64,000 bases of DNA, taken from positions 8,080,001 to 8,144,000 of the forward strand of contig NC_134167.1 in NCBI RefSeq assembly GCF_033958435.1. The letters run 5' to 3'. The translations under genes and the position numbers were made by a program. The stretch is from Carettochelys insculpta. Lineage: Eukaryota; Chordata; Testudines; Carettochelyidae. Numbering within the stretch: the stretch's first letter is position 1; every line of letters begins with the position of its first letter. The notes under the pieces are model-generated. The model searched no databases and was not told the origin of the DNA. It saw only the letters and a list, made by a program, of their open reading frames with translations. Of this stretch, positions 48,301-60,300 are shown piece by piece.

Positions 48301-51300
48301 TCACTCTGGAAGACTATCTGGAATCCTCAAACAGAGCAGAATACAGCAACTTGCTTGCTTGGTGATATTAGCCAGTAGAGGCTGTACTGTATTTTCAAAG
48401 GACTCGGTCTTATTAACCTGCAAAATGCAAATCATCTCCAAAGCATTAAACCTACAAGACCTGGTCATTCCATCATGTTACAGGGTGCTCAGTGTCAAAG
48501 TATAAGATTTGGTCAAACTATAATAGTGCAAGAGTCTTCTACTAGACTAAATTAAAATATAGAAGCAGACAGCGCAATTTTAACATATTTGTTTACACAC
48601 TTTCCACCTACCTGACAAACAGTATCCTTCTTGTTTGTTCCAGTGCCCCTTCTTGATAAGCTAGAGTCCACTGACTGTACATCAGAAGCATCTGCATCTG
48701 CAGTCGCTGATGGGCTGTCTGAATGCTTTCCAAAGCTACCCTATAAAGAAATCAATCCACAACCATTTTATATATGCCACTTTAAAAGGTTAACTATGGC
48801 ATAGAAAAATAAGAAGCAGGCACCGATTAAAAGAAAAATGCAGTCAACATACATGAAAAGACCATCTGAAAAATTATGGATCTCAATATATAGTGACAAC
48901 ATACTGCCCATTTAATAAACACCCTTTTTCAGCACAGGAAAATACACACTGAAAAGCTTATGTCCCCCTCATGCTACACGCTTCCGTTAAAATATTTTTA
49001 CCCTTATCATTTCCATAACTTTGTCAAACTTTTTAAAGACCAAAACAATTCAGTTAGTTGAGTTTGACTAGTGAGTTACTTGCTCATTCAAAACTGAAGC
49101 CATCAATAATGCCATTTTCGTGTCACACATACTGAAATGTATCTGTGTGCAAATACCACACATTTACCTGCAGATCATTAAGTCCTCTTGAATCAGAGTC
49201 AGATGTGTCTCTGTATGCTGAACTAGTCAGTTCTACATCAGTTGAGGCACGACTCCTTTTCTTTAGAGGTTTACAAGAATCTGAAATCTCGCTGGCACCT
49301 TAACACAACATACTGAAATTAATCCTAAAATACTATTTTTCATTTGTCTTTTTAAATCACGTGGGGAAAATGAAAGATGAAGCCACTAGGCAGGGATTTT
49401 ACAAGCATCCTACTCTAAGACTTAAGCTCACAACTTTGCCACTAAACATGTTAGTTTTAGTCAAACTGCAGGATAGCAGGAGGCACAACCTACTGAACTC
49501 TCACCATTTTAGGTATCTGAGGGGTAGCCGTGTTAGTCTGCATCCACAAAAATGAGAAGTCCTGTGGCACCTTCTAGACTAACAGATATTTTGGAGCATA
49601 AGCTTTCATGGGCAAAGACCCACTTTATCAGAGGCAATGCCATTTCAGATAGGGAAAAAAACCCCAACAAATAACATCACATCATTTATCTCATTAATAT
49701 GCCTATGTTCTGATACCCTCAGTGAAAACTTTAAAGAAGACCAAGCATACCCTTTATTCTCCCATCATTACCAAAAGAGGGCTATAATTCACAGGGACGA
49801 CAGTAAATCAATACAATGGAGTCACTAAGAAATATCTGGGAATTACTTTTGGTTCGCACAGGGAAGATCTACAAAACAAAGGCATTTTGAAATAATAGCT
49901 GTTATCTCAAAATAACTATCCTAGCATCTACACAATGCAACTGCTGTTTTGAAACAGGTAAAAGCCAGTCTATGAGGAACAGCTCCTGTTAAGACAGGGA
50001 ATAGAGTTTATTTCAAAAGAAGCCATTGTGCAGCCAATAGCTCTATTCCAAAATAGCCTGTGGCTATGTCTACACTAGCCCCAAACTTCAAAATGGCCAC
50101 GCAAATGGCCATTTCGAAGTTTACTAATGAAGCGCTGAAATGCCTATTCAGCGCTTCATTAGCGTGCGGGCGGCTGCGGCACTTCGAAATTGACACGCCT
50201 CGCCACCGCGTGGCTCGTCCCGACGGGGCTCCTTTTCGAAAGGACCCCAGCTGCTTCGAAGTCCCCTTATTCCCATGAGCTCATGGGAATAAGGGGACTT
50301 CGAAGTAGCCGGGGTCCTTTCGAAAAGGAGCCCCGTCGGGACGAGCTGCGCCAATTTTGAAGTGCCGCGGCCGCCCGCATGCTAATGAAGCGCCGAATAG
50401 GCATTTCAGTGCTTCATTAGTAAACTTCGAAAAGGCCATTTGCGTGGCCATTTCGAAGTTTGGGGCTAGTGTAGACACGGCCACCATGTGTAGATGCTGC
50501 ATTTTGAAATCACTGAGTGCTATTTCAAAATCGTTTGTGTTATTTTGAAATAAGCTATTTCAGACCAGCTCTTCAGAAATAGCTTATTTCAAAATAAGGT
50601 TGCTCTATAGTCATACCCACAGACCCAAAACATCAATGAAATGTAATTAATGGCATGTAAATGGGGTACTAATAATTGTTGTTTTTATTCAGCCAAACTC
50701 ACCTTTTTGTAATCCAGTCTTCACTGCTGTCTGTGGAATCATTTCTACCTGTTTGGACAGGAAAATCTATAGTTAACAGAGGAATTTTTTCCCCCTAGTA
50801 TAAAAAAGAAAGAACAATCAATTTTAAGTGATTAGCATATCTGAACTCAGGTGAGTCTGGCAGTCCCCTTCTCAGTGTAAGCCTTCTGTCCTGTTGGGAT
50901 TTAATCCTAGGTGCCTAGGCTGAATACCAGGTGACAAGGCAGCCATATGTTCAATAGCAAGGTCCTTTCCAATCACTCCCTTTGTGCTTGAAGACAACAG
51001 GAAAACTTTATCCATGTCCAGCAGGCAGGAGAGGGGTTCATTTCTGCAGCCAACCCTGATGCTGTTGTAAAACCCCACACCTGCCAAGGTACACTTGTAC
51101 TTATACAGGTATGACACTCAGGTTAGTGAAACACTTAATGTATTGCCGGTTTAAGGCACTTCCATCAAGCAGGCACTCAAGCTTTTGGGGATATGGACCT
51201 TCTCTCTGTATAGAGTGCTGCAAGGCCCATCAAGCTGGGGATGAGGACTCCATATAGAGCATTGCAGAGGTCTATACAGCTGGAAACTCATGTCAATACA

Positions 51301-54300
51301 AAACTTAAGTAGATAAGTTTGTGATCTTCCAAAAGTACTTCATGTTCTTGATGCTACATCAGAAAGATGAAATTAGAAATTTCTCTGCCAATATACAAGT
51401 AATATGAGAATTTGGTGATAAAAAGCATAATTAAAGGAAGAAAATGGTTTCCTAAGGTCCTGGCTTTGGGCTAAGAATTGCAGGCTTTTATTTTCCTTGC
51501 AATGTAGTTAACAAAGCATATAGAAACACATTTAGTAAATATTTAAGGATTATTCTATAATTTTTTAAAAAATATTTTATTTTGTTGTACAATAGGTAGA
51601 AACATACAATAAAAGGATTTGTGTAGGATACAGTTTGTAATACAAATATAAAATCTAAACAATCACTTGTATTTCTCTATTTCTCACTGTAACAGTAGCA
51701 TTAACATTTTGTTTTTCCCATTATTTGTATTCATTCCAGTCATAAATTTAAACCAAGTGGTCGCAGACTGAATTTTGGGAATCGGTTGCAAGAAAACTGG
51801 ACTTTGGGTAACAAATATTGTTGCATAATTGTAAGTTAGTAAGACTTATTTTGAATATAATTTAATACATTCAAAGTTATGTGCATTACAGTGCATCGTT
51901 GATTATTTTATTATATTTTAGTCACATACTTTGCCTGACAAAAGCAATTTTATGTACTATGTTGCCTTTGTTAGCTACATAGTGTAAGCAAGCAAAGCGA
52001 ACCTGGAACCACAACGTTCCTATTGTTGGTTCTTACACCTTCATTAAATATGGAGAACTTGTAAAAGCAAAAAGATTTATTTAAAAATAGGGAAATCACA
52101 ATTTCTTTTTCCCACAAAGAAGTTAAAGGGTCTATAGGTCAGCTATTTTACACCCAACATTTAAATTGCCTTTACAAAAAAAAGTTTCAGTGACAAGCTT
52201 TTTTTAAAGAGTTAAAATTTCGTCTGTTGCCTTGGTAACCCAGAACACAAACGTGGTATACTAGTTCATTGGAACCAAAATATTAAACCATTTTCAGCCA
52301 TTAAGATAACTGAATTGCAATAAAAAAGTGTAATGGGCAAAGAATAAATTATTGGGTTTTTTTTTCTAAATATCCACTTTAATGATTTTTTTTTTTTAAA
52401 TTAACTTTTCTCCCTTCAATTTAAAAATCTTCCGGGGGAAAAAACCGTTATCAAGAAACATTTGTTATATAAAGTGTCAGGTTTCAAAGGCAGATACCCT
52501 TAAGGTTTAAACAGGGAAAAACTGATAGTAAGGAAAAGAACCAACAACTCTGACAAACTTGTTAAATAAATGTATTGAGTTAAATATATAAGTAGGTCAC
52601 CCGCTCAACTTGTCTACTCCTCTCCACTCAGAATTTTTTGTTTTGTTTTTAAAAAATAAAGCAACAACATTTGTCTATCTGGCATTCATATTATAAGAGT
52701 GCTCTGTACATGTTAGTTCTACTTAAGGGAGAGGGTAAAGAAATTGTAAGATCTGTATTTTTGATGTCTGCCAACATAAAAGTCAGATTTTTCATCTTTA
52801 AAATAGATAATTCTTAGAGTCCATTTTCAAAAGTGATCAAATAAATGAGAATCTTTGCAAAACAAAACCTCAATACAAACCAGCAGCTAAACCAAGAGTA
52901 AGAAGAGGAAGGAACCTGGCAGCAATTCCATCAAATAGGTATTATTGAAACATAAAATCATTTTTCTCACAACAGAAATCTCAAAGATAACATCTCAGGT
53001 TCATTAGAAGTCTTGCATCATTGAGTTCCCATTATCCAAAGCCTGAACTGATACTGTGAAGATGCCAGTAGCAGAGTCACAGCAATAATGGTACTGACAG
53101 GGGGATTTCATGAAGGATAGTCCAAAAAGGAAACTTGATGGGCAAAATGGAGAAAAAATAAAAAGGCACCAATATAAGCCACAACATTTATGAATACAAA
53201 ATATATTTTAACTCTCTACATGGAGGAAGCCAACCTGCTCCTTTTTGATCTTCTTCTTTGGCACAACTTCAGTGGATTTCTCAGACTCTGAGCGGGTTCG
53301 AATCGATCTTCTCTGTTGCTTCTTTTCCACAGAACCTGAGGAAGGAAGACTCTATTAAGATGATTCCTTCTACTTCAGCTGAGTGCGGTATGTTCAGTAC
53401 CAAGTTAATAGTGTAGAAATTACAGCAATTTTTTTTGTGCTCTTATGGTATTTATTTCAGACTTTTAAAAAGCAGTCCATTCAAAAGGTTATTTTGACAG
53501 CTGGAGCCCTCATTGTGAACTGTATGTCTAAAAGATAGGAGCCTGCATTCAGAAAATACACCAATAAAAGGGTGAAGGGAAAGGCTGGAATCCGCATTTG
53601 GAATAGGGTGACAGTCTGATATGGCATGTCACTTTCAGAGCCTTCACCCTGATAATTGCCTAATTAACTAGCTTGACTGTTTTCTGGAAGGTATCCATAA
53701 TTTAGGGAAAAAAAACTATCCCTGTATTACCTGCAATGTCTTGGTATTCTGAAGATTTAAAACTTAGATTCCAAACTTTCACTCTCCAAAACATGGTTCC
53801 CTGGGCCTTTGACTTTATGGTGAGATAGACAAACTGATGCATCAAATATCAGAATTCCAGATATTAATATAAGTTTAGTCAAAAGACAGGCTATGATAGT
53901 TGGCATGAATTAAAAAACAAACAAACAAAATCAGCACGATAGCTTTAGACAGACAGTGGTTAGTGGACAGGATGCTATTCCAGCAGAGAAAAACTAAAGA
54001 GTAGCTTTCTTAAACTTATGCCCTGGCAAGCTGGCTCAAATTAATAAGGCTTATTAGGATACTTGAAGATACCACAACACAGGCAACTTAAAAAAAAAAC
54101 TGGAAAGGCCAAAGCAATATTCTGTACTAAAATACTGCTCCTGTTGAGGAACATCTACACACCAAGTATGCAATGTGCAGCTCTTGAAATAAAACACAAA
54201 CAGGTGTAAGACTGACAGAACAGCCCCAAGGTTGACAATGACTTGGTCTGGTTCTTCAGCATCAGACTTCTTTGACCTAACAGGACAGGATTTCTTTTTA

Positions 54301-57300
54301 TTTTTTAATTATTTATAAGAATGAAAATACGGATCTAGAATTTTTACATTCTGTTAGGAGGATTTGTTATTGGAGGCCATGAGTGTCTGTGTAGCTTCCA
54401 GTGATACTATGGTATATATCTAGAAAAAGTAGTAAGCTGTAACTAAGGCTGGAAATTGTTTGAGGACTCTAGAAGCATAGATTAATATTTATTTAGTGAG
54501 GTTTCAGGTGGTGTGCAATTACTCAGCATTATCTTGCTTTCTCTTTATTTAGAAAATTATGGATTGCCAATGAAACTGACAAGAACTGTATTTGTGGCAA
54601 ATACAAGTGGTTTTAAACATTTTATTTTTAAAGGAACAATTTTAAAATGTTACTCTTTTTGGGGAAGAATCTTAGTGCTCTTCAGATCTGGATTAATTTA
54701 ACTTTAAGGTCCTAAACGGCTGTTTCCATATTGTGACTCAGAAGGCAAAAGTTTTACTGTGTTTTAAAAGTTGCTGTGAGTGGCCCAAGGTACCTGAGCT
54801 GCAGCCCCTCCTGGGTCAGCTCTGTGTGCAGCAGGCATAAGGTGTACGATGCATGGAAGTAGTTTACTAATATTGGACAAAGCTGACTAGGAAATTCAAC
54901 TAATCAGTGAACCTATATCTTCTCTATGCTGTGATGCAAGACCTGTATTAGAGAAGATCATACCCTTGGAGACCACTGCCACTTTGTATTCGATGCGACT
55001 GGTATGCTCAAGTGGTACAGTACACACTCCTTTTTCCCCAGTCCCCAAAGGTTCAATGCATCACCTCCACAATACTCCTATCCCATTTCTGCAAAATTTA
55101 TGAGCTAGGTTCAGGCTGGTTTATAACCAGCAGTGCATCTCACTAGCTACCAAGTCACTGGGTCAATTCAGTTTTCATTTATACTCCAAGTCTCCCCTTT
55201 AAATTCTCAAGATAGTTCTCTGAGAAGACTGCCATTTTCAGAAACAGATTTTCCCCAATATTATGGAATTCTGTACATCTCACTGTGGCTTATGCATCAG
55301 GGATCCCAGAGTCATTCTGTAAAATACTTTACCGTAAAGGTATTCTGAAGTTCCGGTGACCTTAAATTTGAAAAAAGGACTTCCAGTTATGTTCCATGAG
55401 AGGGGACCAATAACTGTCTGGACTTTGGAAATGGCTCTGAAAGTGACTGTTTGGAGTGTATACTGAAGTAATGCTCATGCACTGTATGGGGTGTTATCAG
55501 GTGATGTTTTACGTATCCAAAAAACCTGAGAAAATGAAAAAAAAGAGGCTCAGAATTCTTACCCTTCCTTTGCCCTACGAGCCACTGCGAATTGTGGAGG
55601 TGATGCCTTTGGTTTCCAAGGGAGGAAAACAAAACAGAGGGCACCTCCTCTGCTGGGCTATTAAAGTAGCAATCATTTGCAAAAAGCAGCTGGAGACACA
55701 ATGACTGTGCAGTCAACAGCAGATGAAACCCCATCTTGCTCGCACCAGGGTCAAAAAAATCCAGAGTGCTCACCTTGCACTGGAAAGTCCTCAGGCACAG
55801 CCTGCGGCGAAAATCCAGGGGATAGCAAATTTAAAGTAATACTACATAACAAGAATTAGATATGCCGAGGAGCTGACCTGTGTGGCCTGGGAAGAGTACT
55901 CCAATATATGCAGAATGCTGTGAAGGTTTTTGTTTTGGTGTCTTTTGTTTGGTTTTATTTTTTGTTTCAAAAAAAGAACTAACTACACTAGGACCAGGTC
56001 CTTTGCATAGCTATAAAACTCAAGCAAGGGTAACTCTGAATAATATAATAAAGATTTAAAAAAAAAAAAAAGCTTGGAAAAAGTAGTTAGTTTTATAACA
56101 CCTTAGTTGCCTCAAATACCCTCTTTTCTGGGCCCTGATTGAACATGGCTATTTATCCTGCTGCTCAGTATTAAATTAATGTGCCGATACGACCCCACGC
56201 TTACTTTACACATTCCTTATTAAACTAACTGTTCTCTACTCCCTAGAACATGATTCCAAACATATGGCTCAACACATAATGTCTCTGATGTGTGTTACAC
56301 TTCAAGGATATTTGGCTGAAATACTAAAACCACTACACTAGGAGGACAGACTTGAAACATTTAATTTTCTGGGTCATTATGGGGCTCATTTGAATATTTG
56401 ACTCCCCCCACCTCCTTCTGTGCCTCTACTCTCCAATTTGCTCACCTTGATAATTTTTTTTCCTGATGTGCCCACCTTGATTACTGGTTTTGGTTCTCTG
56501 TGCCTTAAATATTGAGTCTGTTCTGGTCTGGCTCTGGTCTGAAGAAGTGGGTCTGTCCCATGAAAGCTCATCACCTAATAAACTATTTTGTTAGTCTTTA
56601 AAGTGCTACTTAACTGCTTTTTTGTTTTGAAAGTTCAGTTTAGAATGACTTAAGTTATGTTTCTCACGCACATCGCATTCAATCCCATCTCTTTCTACAC
56701 TATGTCTTTATCAGTTTATTGCCAGAGACTCTGTGCTGGGGTTAACCTATCCCCATGGAAAAAATAGCCAAGCCTGTAGCCATTTCCTAACTTAGAGCAC
56801 CAATAATCCTCACATTTCTGCTCCCAGGCAAGGGTACTCATTTAATTTAAATTCTCTTTCTTCTCTCCCAGCATGTTACTAAGTTCAGTTTCTTAGGAGA
56901 ATTTGCCTTAGGCCTTTTTTTTTTAAGCCCCTATATACTGTTGAGTACTTCACACTCTTATCTCTTAACTATACCATACTCTAATCATCAAAGTGCCTAA
57001 AAGCAGAGTGCTCAAAGTGCTCCAGAAAGGTAAGCAAGATACATTAATTATCTTGTACACGGTTACACTAGAAAACAAATGTAAAGTTGCGAATAGAATT
57101 TACTCCTCTCTCTAACTACAGGACTAAGCTGATTCTGACCTTGTTTGCTTTGGTACTAATTGCAACTTTTGAAATTGAATGCCAAAAGCTATTGCTTCGC
57201 TAACACAACCATTTTACTGACTCCCAAATCAGTGAATTATTTCACTACCCACTGCTCCCTATTTTGCCTCCAACAGCATAATCACCCAACGGATATACTG

Positions 57301-60300
57301 AGTTGTTTCAGACTGGCTAAGCATCAAGTCCAAGATTCTATCCAGTTTATCTAAGGGCAGCTCACCCCTCACTTAAACTCTTGCAGGCAAAGATCACACC
57401 TCTTAGCAACTACAATCCTTTGTGGATTGCAAGTGACACACTTGCGGTAAGGAGAAACACATTCAAAGATTTTCTAATTCCTGAAGATACCCTGCCCTCA
57501 GTCCCCTTTTACATGCTTATTTGTTAAGATTTAGTCAAGGAGTCCCAACCTTTGCCTACCTGTTGACCCAGAAGCTGTTTCAGGTGAGGATGTATTTTGC
57601 GCAGTGGCTCTCTCGTTTTTCTGGTTTGATGCAGAAGTAAGCTTGTCTTGTCCCTTGACACTTATTTCAGTTTTGTTACCAACTCCCTTTTAAAGAACAC
57701 AAACGAAGTTAGTGATTATTTGATCAGACTATCACGCAAATCCATTCAATAACCATGAAATCTACAAGGAAAATATAAATGGGAATTCAAGACTGAACCC
57801 CACAAGGCTGATCATTACTGTGAGGGAGAACAATCTGGAAACAGTGAAGCAAACCCCTTGAAGACAGTCTCCCCCTCAATTAAACATACTACCTGCACCA
57901 GTCTCTCACTGAAAAGCACTAATGTTTTGTTAGTTATAAGTATTCTGCATGTGCTCATCCACATAAGGGCTAATTACAGAAATTTATAAGTACATAAATG
58001 TCCTCAAGGAACACAGGGCAGAACACTAAAGCCATCAATTAGCGCCAATTGCTGCTCCTTACCCTGACTGAGGGATTGCTGATAATCTGCATGACACTAA
58101 GAGGTAAAAGCTGTCTGTAAAATGTCTTTACCACCCAGGATTATTAATATTTTGCTTTTAACTCACTATTTAGGCACCCTCTTGTAACCTCATCTGTTGC
58201 AAATGGGCACCAAATGGTAGATCCAACTCAACCCTGAAGAGCTGAGCAGCTCAAATCTGATTTTAAGAGGGAAACTAGAATTAAACAAGCGTAGCTATTG
58301 ATTACCCAAGTTCTCAGTGATAGCTTGATGGCTTTTATAGAAACTTCAAAGAGCAATTCTCCATCCCCTCCCCTTCTTAAAAAACAAAACAAAAAACAGA
58401 CACTGATTGCTGTACTAGCCTTTGTAGTGAACAGTTTAAAGAGGTTTCCATTTATAGGCGCTACGGATAAAAAGCAGGGCCTGAGAGAGTTAATGTAGTA
58501 TTCAATAACAGCAGCTTGCACAGACCACCACATCTGAAGAGTGGGAGGATGCTCAAATTTGATCCCCATCCTAAATACTGTGGGTTACTGTAACTTACAG
58601 ACAGGAGTTAATAACAAATAAGTGTGTACCTTGGTAGAATAAACAAACTGATCGATGAATTTTCCATCACCAGTGGCATTCTGTAGGGCAAAAACTTGTT
58701 CAATTTTAACAACTGGAGACATGTTACATTTCTGAAGATCCAAACTCCCCTTATGCATGGTTATTGAAGCTGGTAAGGATTTTCTGGCTGCAGCTGTTTT
58801 CCATGCTATTTTCACTGGTGGGGGCTCCTCTTCTTCTATGCTTGACTGCCTCCGTTGACTGTGCCTTCGCACCTCAATATTTGACGAGGGTGATGCCGAT
58901 ATCACACTGGTCGGTTCTGACTGAGTGTTCAATGCTGGTTTGGGCCGACGATTCTTTTTAGGGTCTGTTTTAGGGGGAGGAGTCTTTTTGGTTTTGGACA
59001 AAGCCTCCTCTGGCTCCTTGTCTACATAAATGAAGGTGTACTGTTCTATCCTTTCTTCCCGAGTCATTTTCAATGCTTTCTCAGCATGGGCAATACCAAT
59101 ATCCCACTGAGCACGCTCTCTCTGTGGCCTTGGCTTACGAATCTTTAAAACAAAGACAAAAAAATGAACTCTGTTACATATATTCATTTAGGTTCCTGGC
59201 TACATTAAAATAAACTAGCTTAAAATGTGCATCTGTTCTGCCCAGTGACCCTACAGAAGTCATCCCAAAGTTGATCAATGTTTGTTCAGTTTACAAAATA
59301 TTTTTGGCTACCACCAAAAATACCTGTAAACTCAGATTGGAACCAACAGTCGAACTAGATTCTCACTGGCCCTTACATCACTATCATCAATACAAGCTGA
59401 ATCAGATTCTGCTCTGAGTAACCCAACTGAAGACAATATTGAGCAAAATTTAATCTAATCTAATCTACAATTTCATAGATACATGAATCAGAAAATAATC
59501 CAATTCATCCATTTGATTTAGTCCTGCTTCTTCCTCTAAATCTCCCAATCCCCACTCATTATGACATTTAATTAATTTAAATACTTAAGAAGCCTACCAA
59601 AATATAGTAAGCCTGGAGGTCTTGCTAACACCTTTCTCAATTAAACAAATACAACAGATTTCACTTAAGAGCAACTCTGATATTATCAATTTACAGTTAA
59701 TTCCAACATATTGCAGGGAACCAACCCCATCTCATTAACATCAATATTGACAGGATTTGGATATTAGCAACAGCTCCCTCTCTCTCTCTCTCTCTCTCTC
59801 ACAGTGTTGGGCTGAGTTGAGCACCGTCTGCAGGGGAAGACTGCTAGCAAACAGAAGCTATAATATCAGAAATGTATGGGATGCTGGAGACAGATAAACA
59901 TTTCTACTTAAAATGTGCACTGCTTTCTACAGACTACATTAATATTGGAAACACAGAAAACTAGAGATCTAATATTTATACTAAAGTTACACACACCAAC
60001 AAAGTGTACAGGAAAGTCCTACAGGCACCAAAGTTTAATGGGAGGAGGAAAGGGGAGAGATAATCACAAATATTTGCATCTCAGTTTTGCAATGGAGATA
60101 AAACAAGCTCAGATAAAGCCTCTCCATAAGGATGTAAGGGTATATGGAAATGTTTACTACCCCTGTAAAGAATGACTGATCAAGTCACAGGTGCAGTGGA
60201 CATAATACTTTACTTTTCCAACATTCAAATATGGACCAGTTGACAATAAGGTTTCAGAATGGGTCTCTCCTTTATAAGTTTAGGTTGTACATTGTGGATA

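Larger units (their letters stand above)
49299..50702 (-). other. NSD3 intron (1.4 kb) packed with mobile elements
   Basis: It contains a full tRNA-type SINE (49514-49639) and a nested pair of inverted-repeat elements (about 49861-50615). I could not find the human short-isoform terminal exon that would be expected in this interval. Confidence 0.75.

Noticed and set aside
50060..50548. Several mirror-image open frames (FEMATQMA... type) near 50 kb
   Set aside because: They recur on both strands because the sequence is a palindrome; similar frames at 62.3 kb come from the related MITE.
50703..50748. Alternative frame of the 46-base NSD3 exon ([11 protein letters not shown])
   Set aside because: It reads well by itself but ends in phase 2 and would throw the next exon out of frame.
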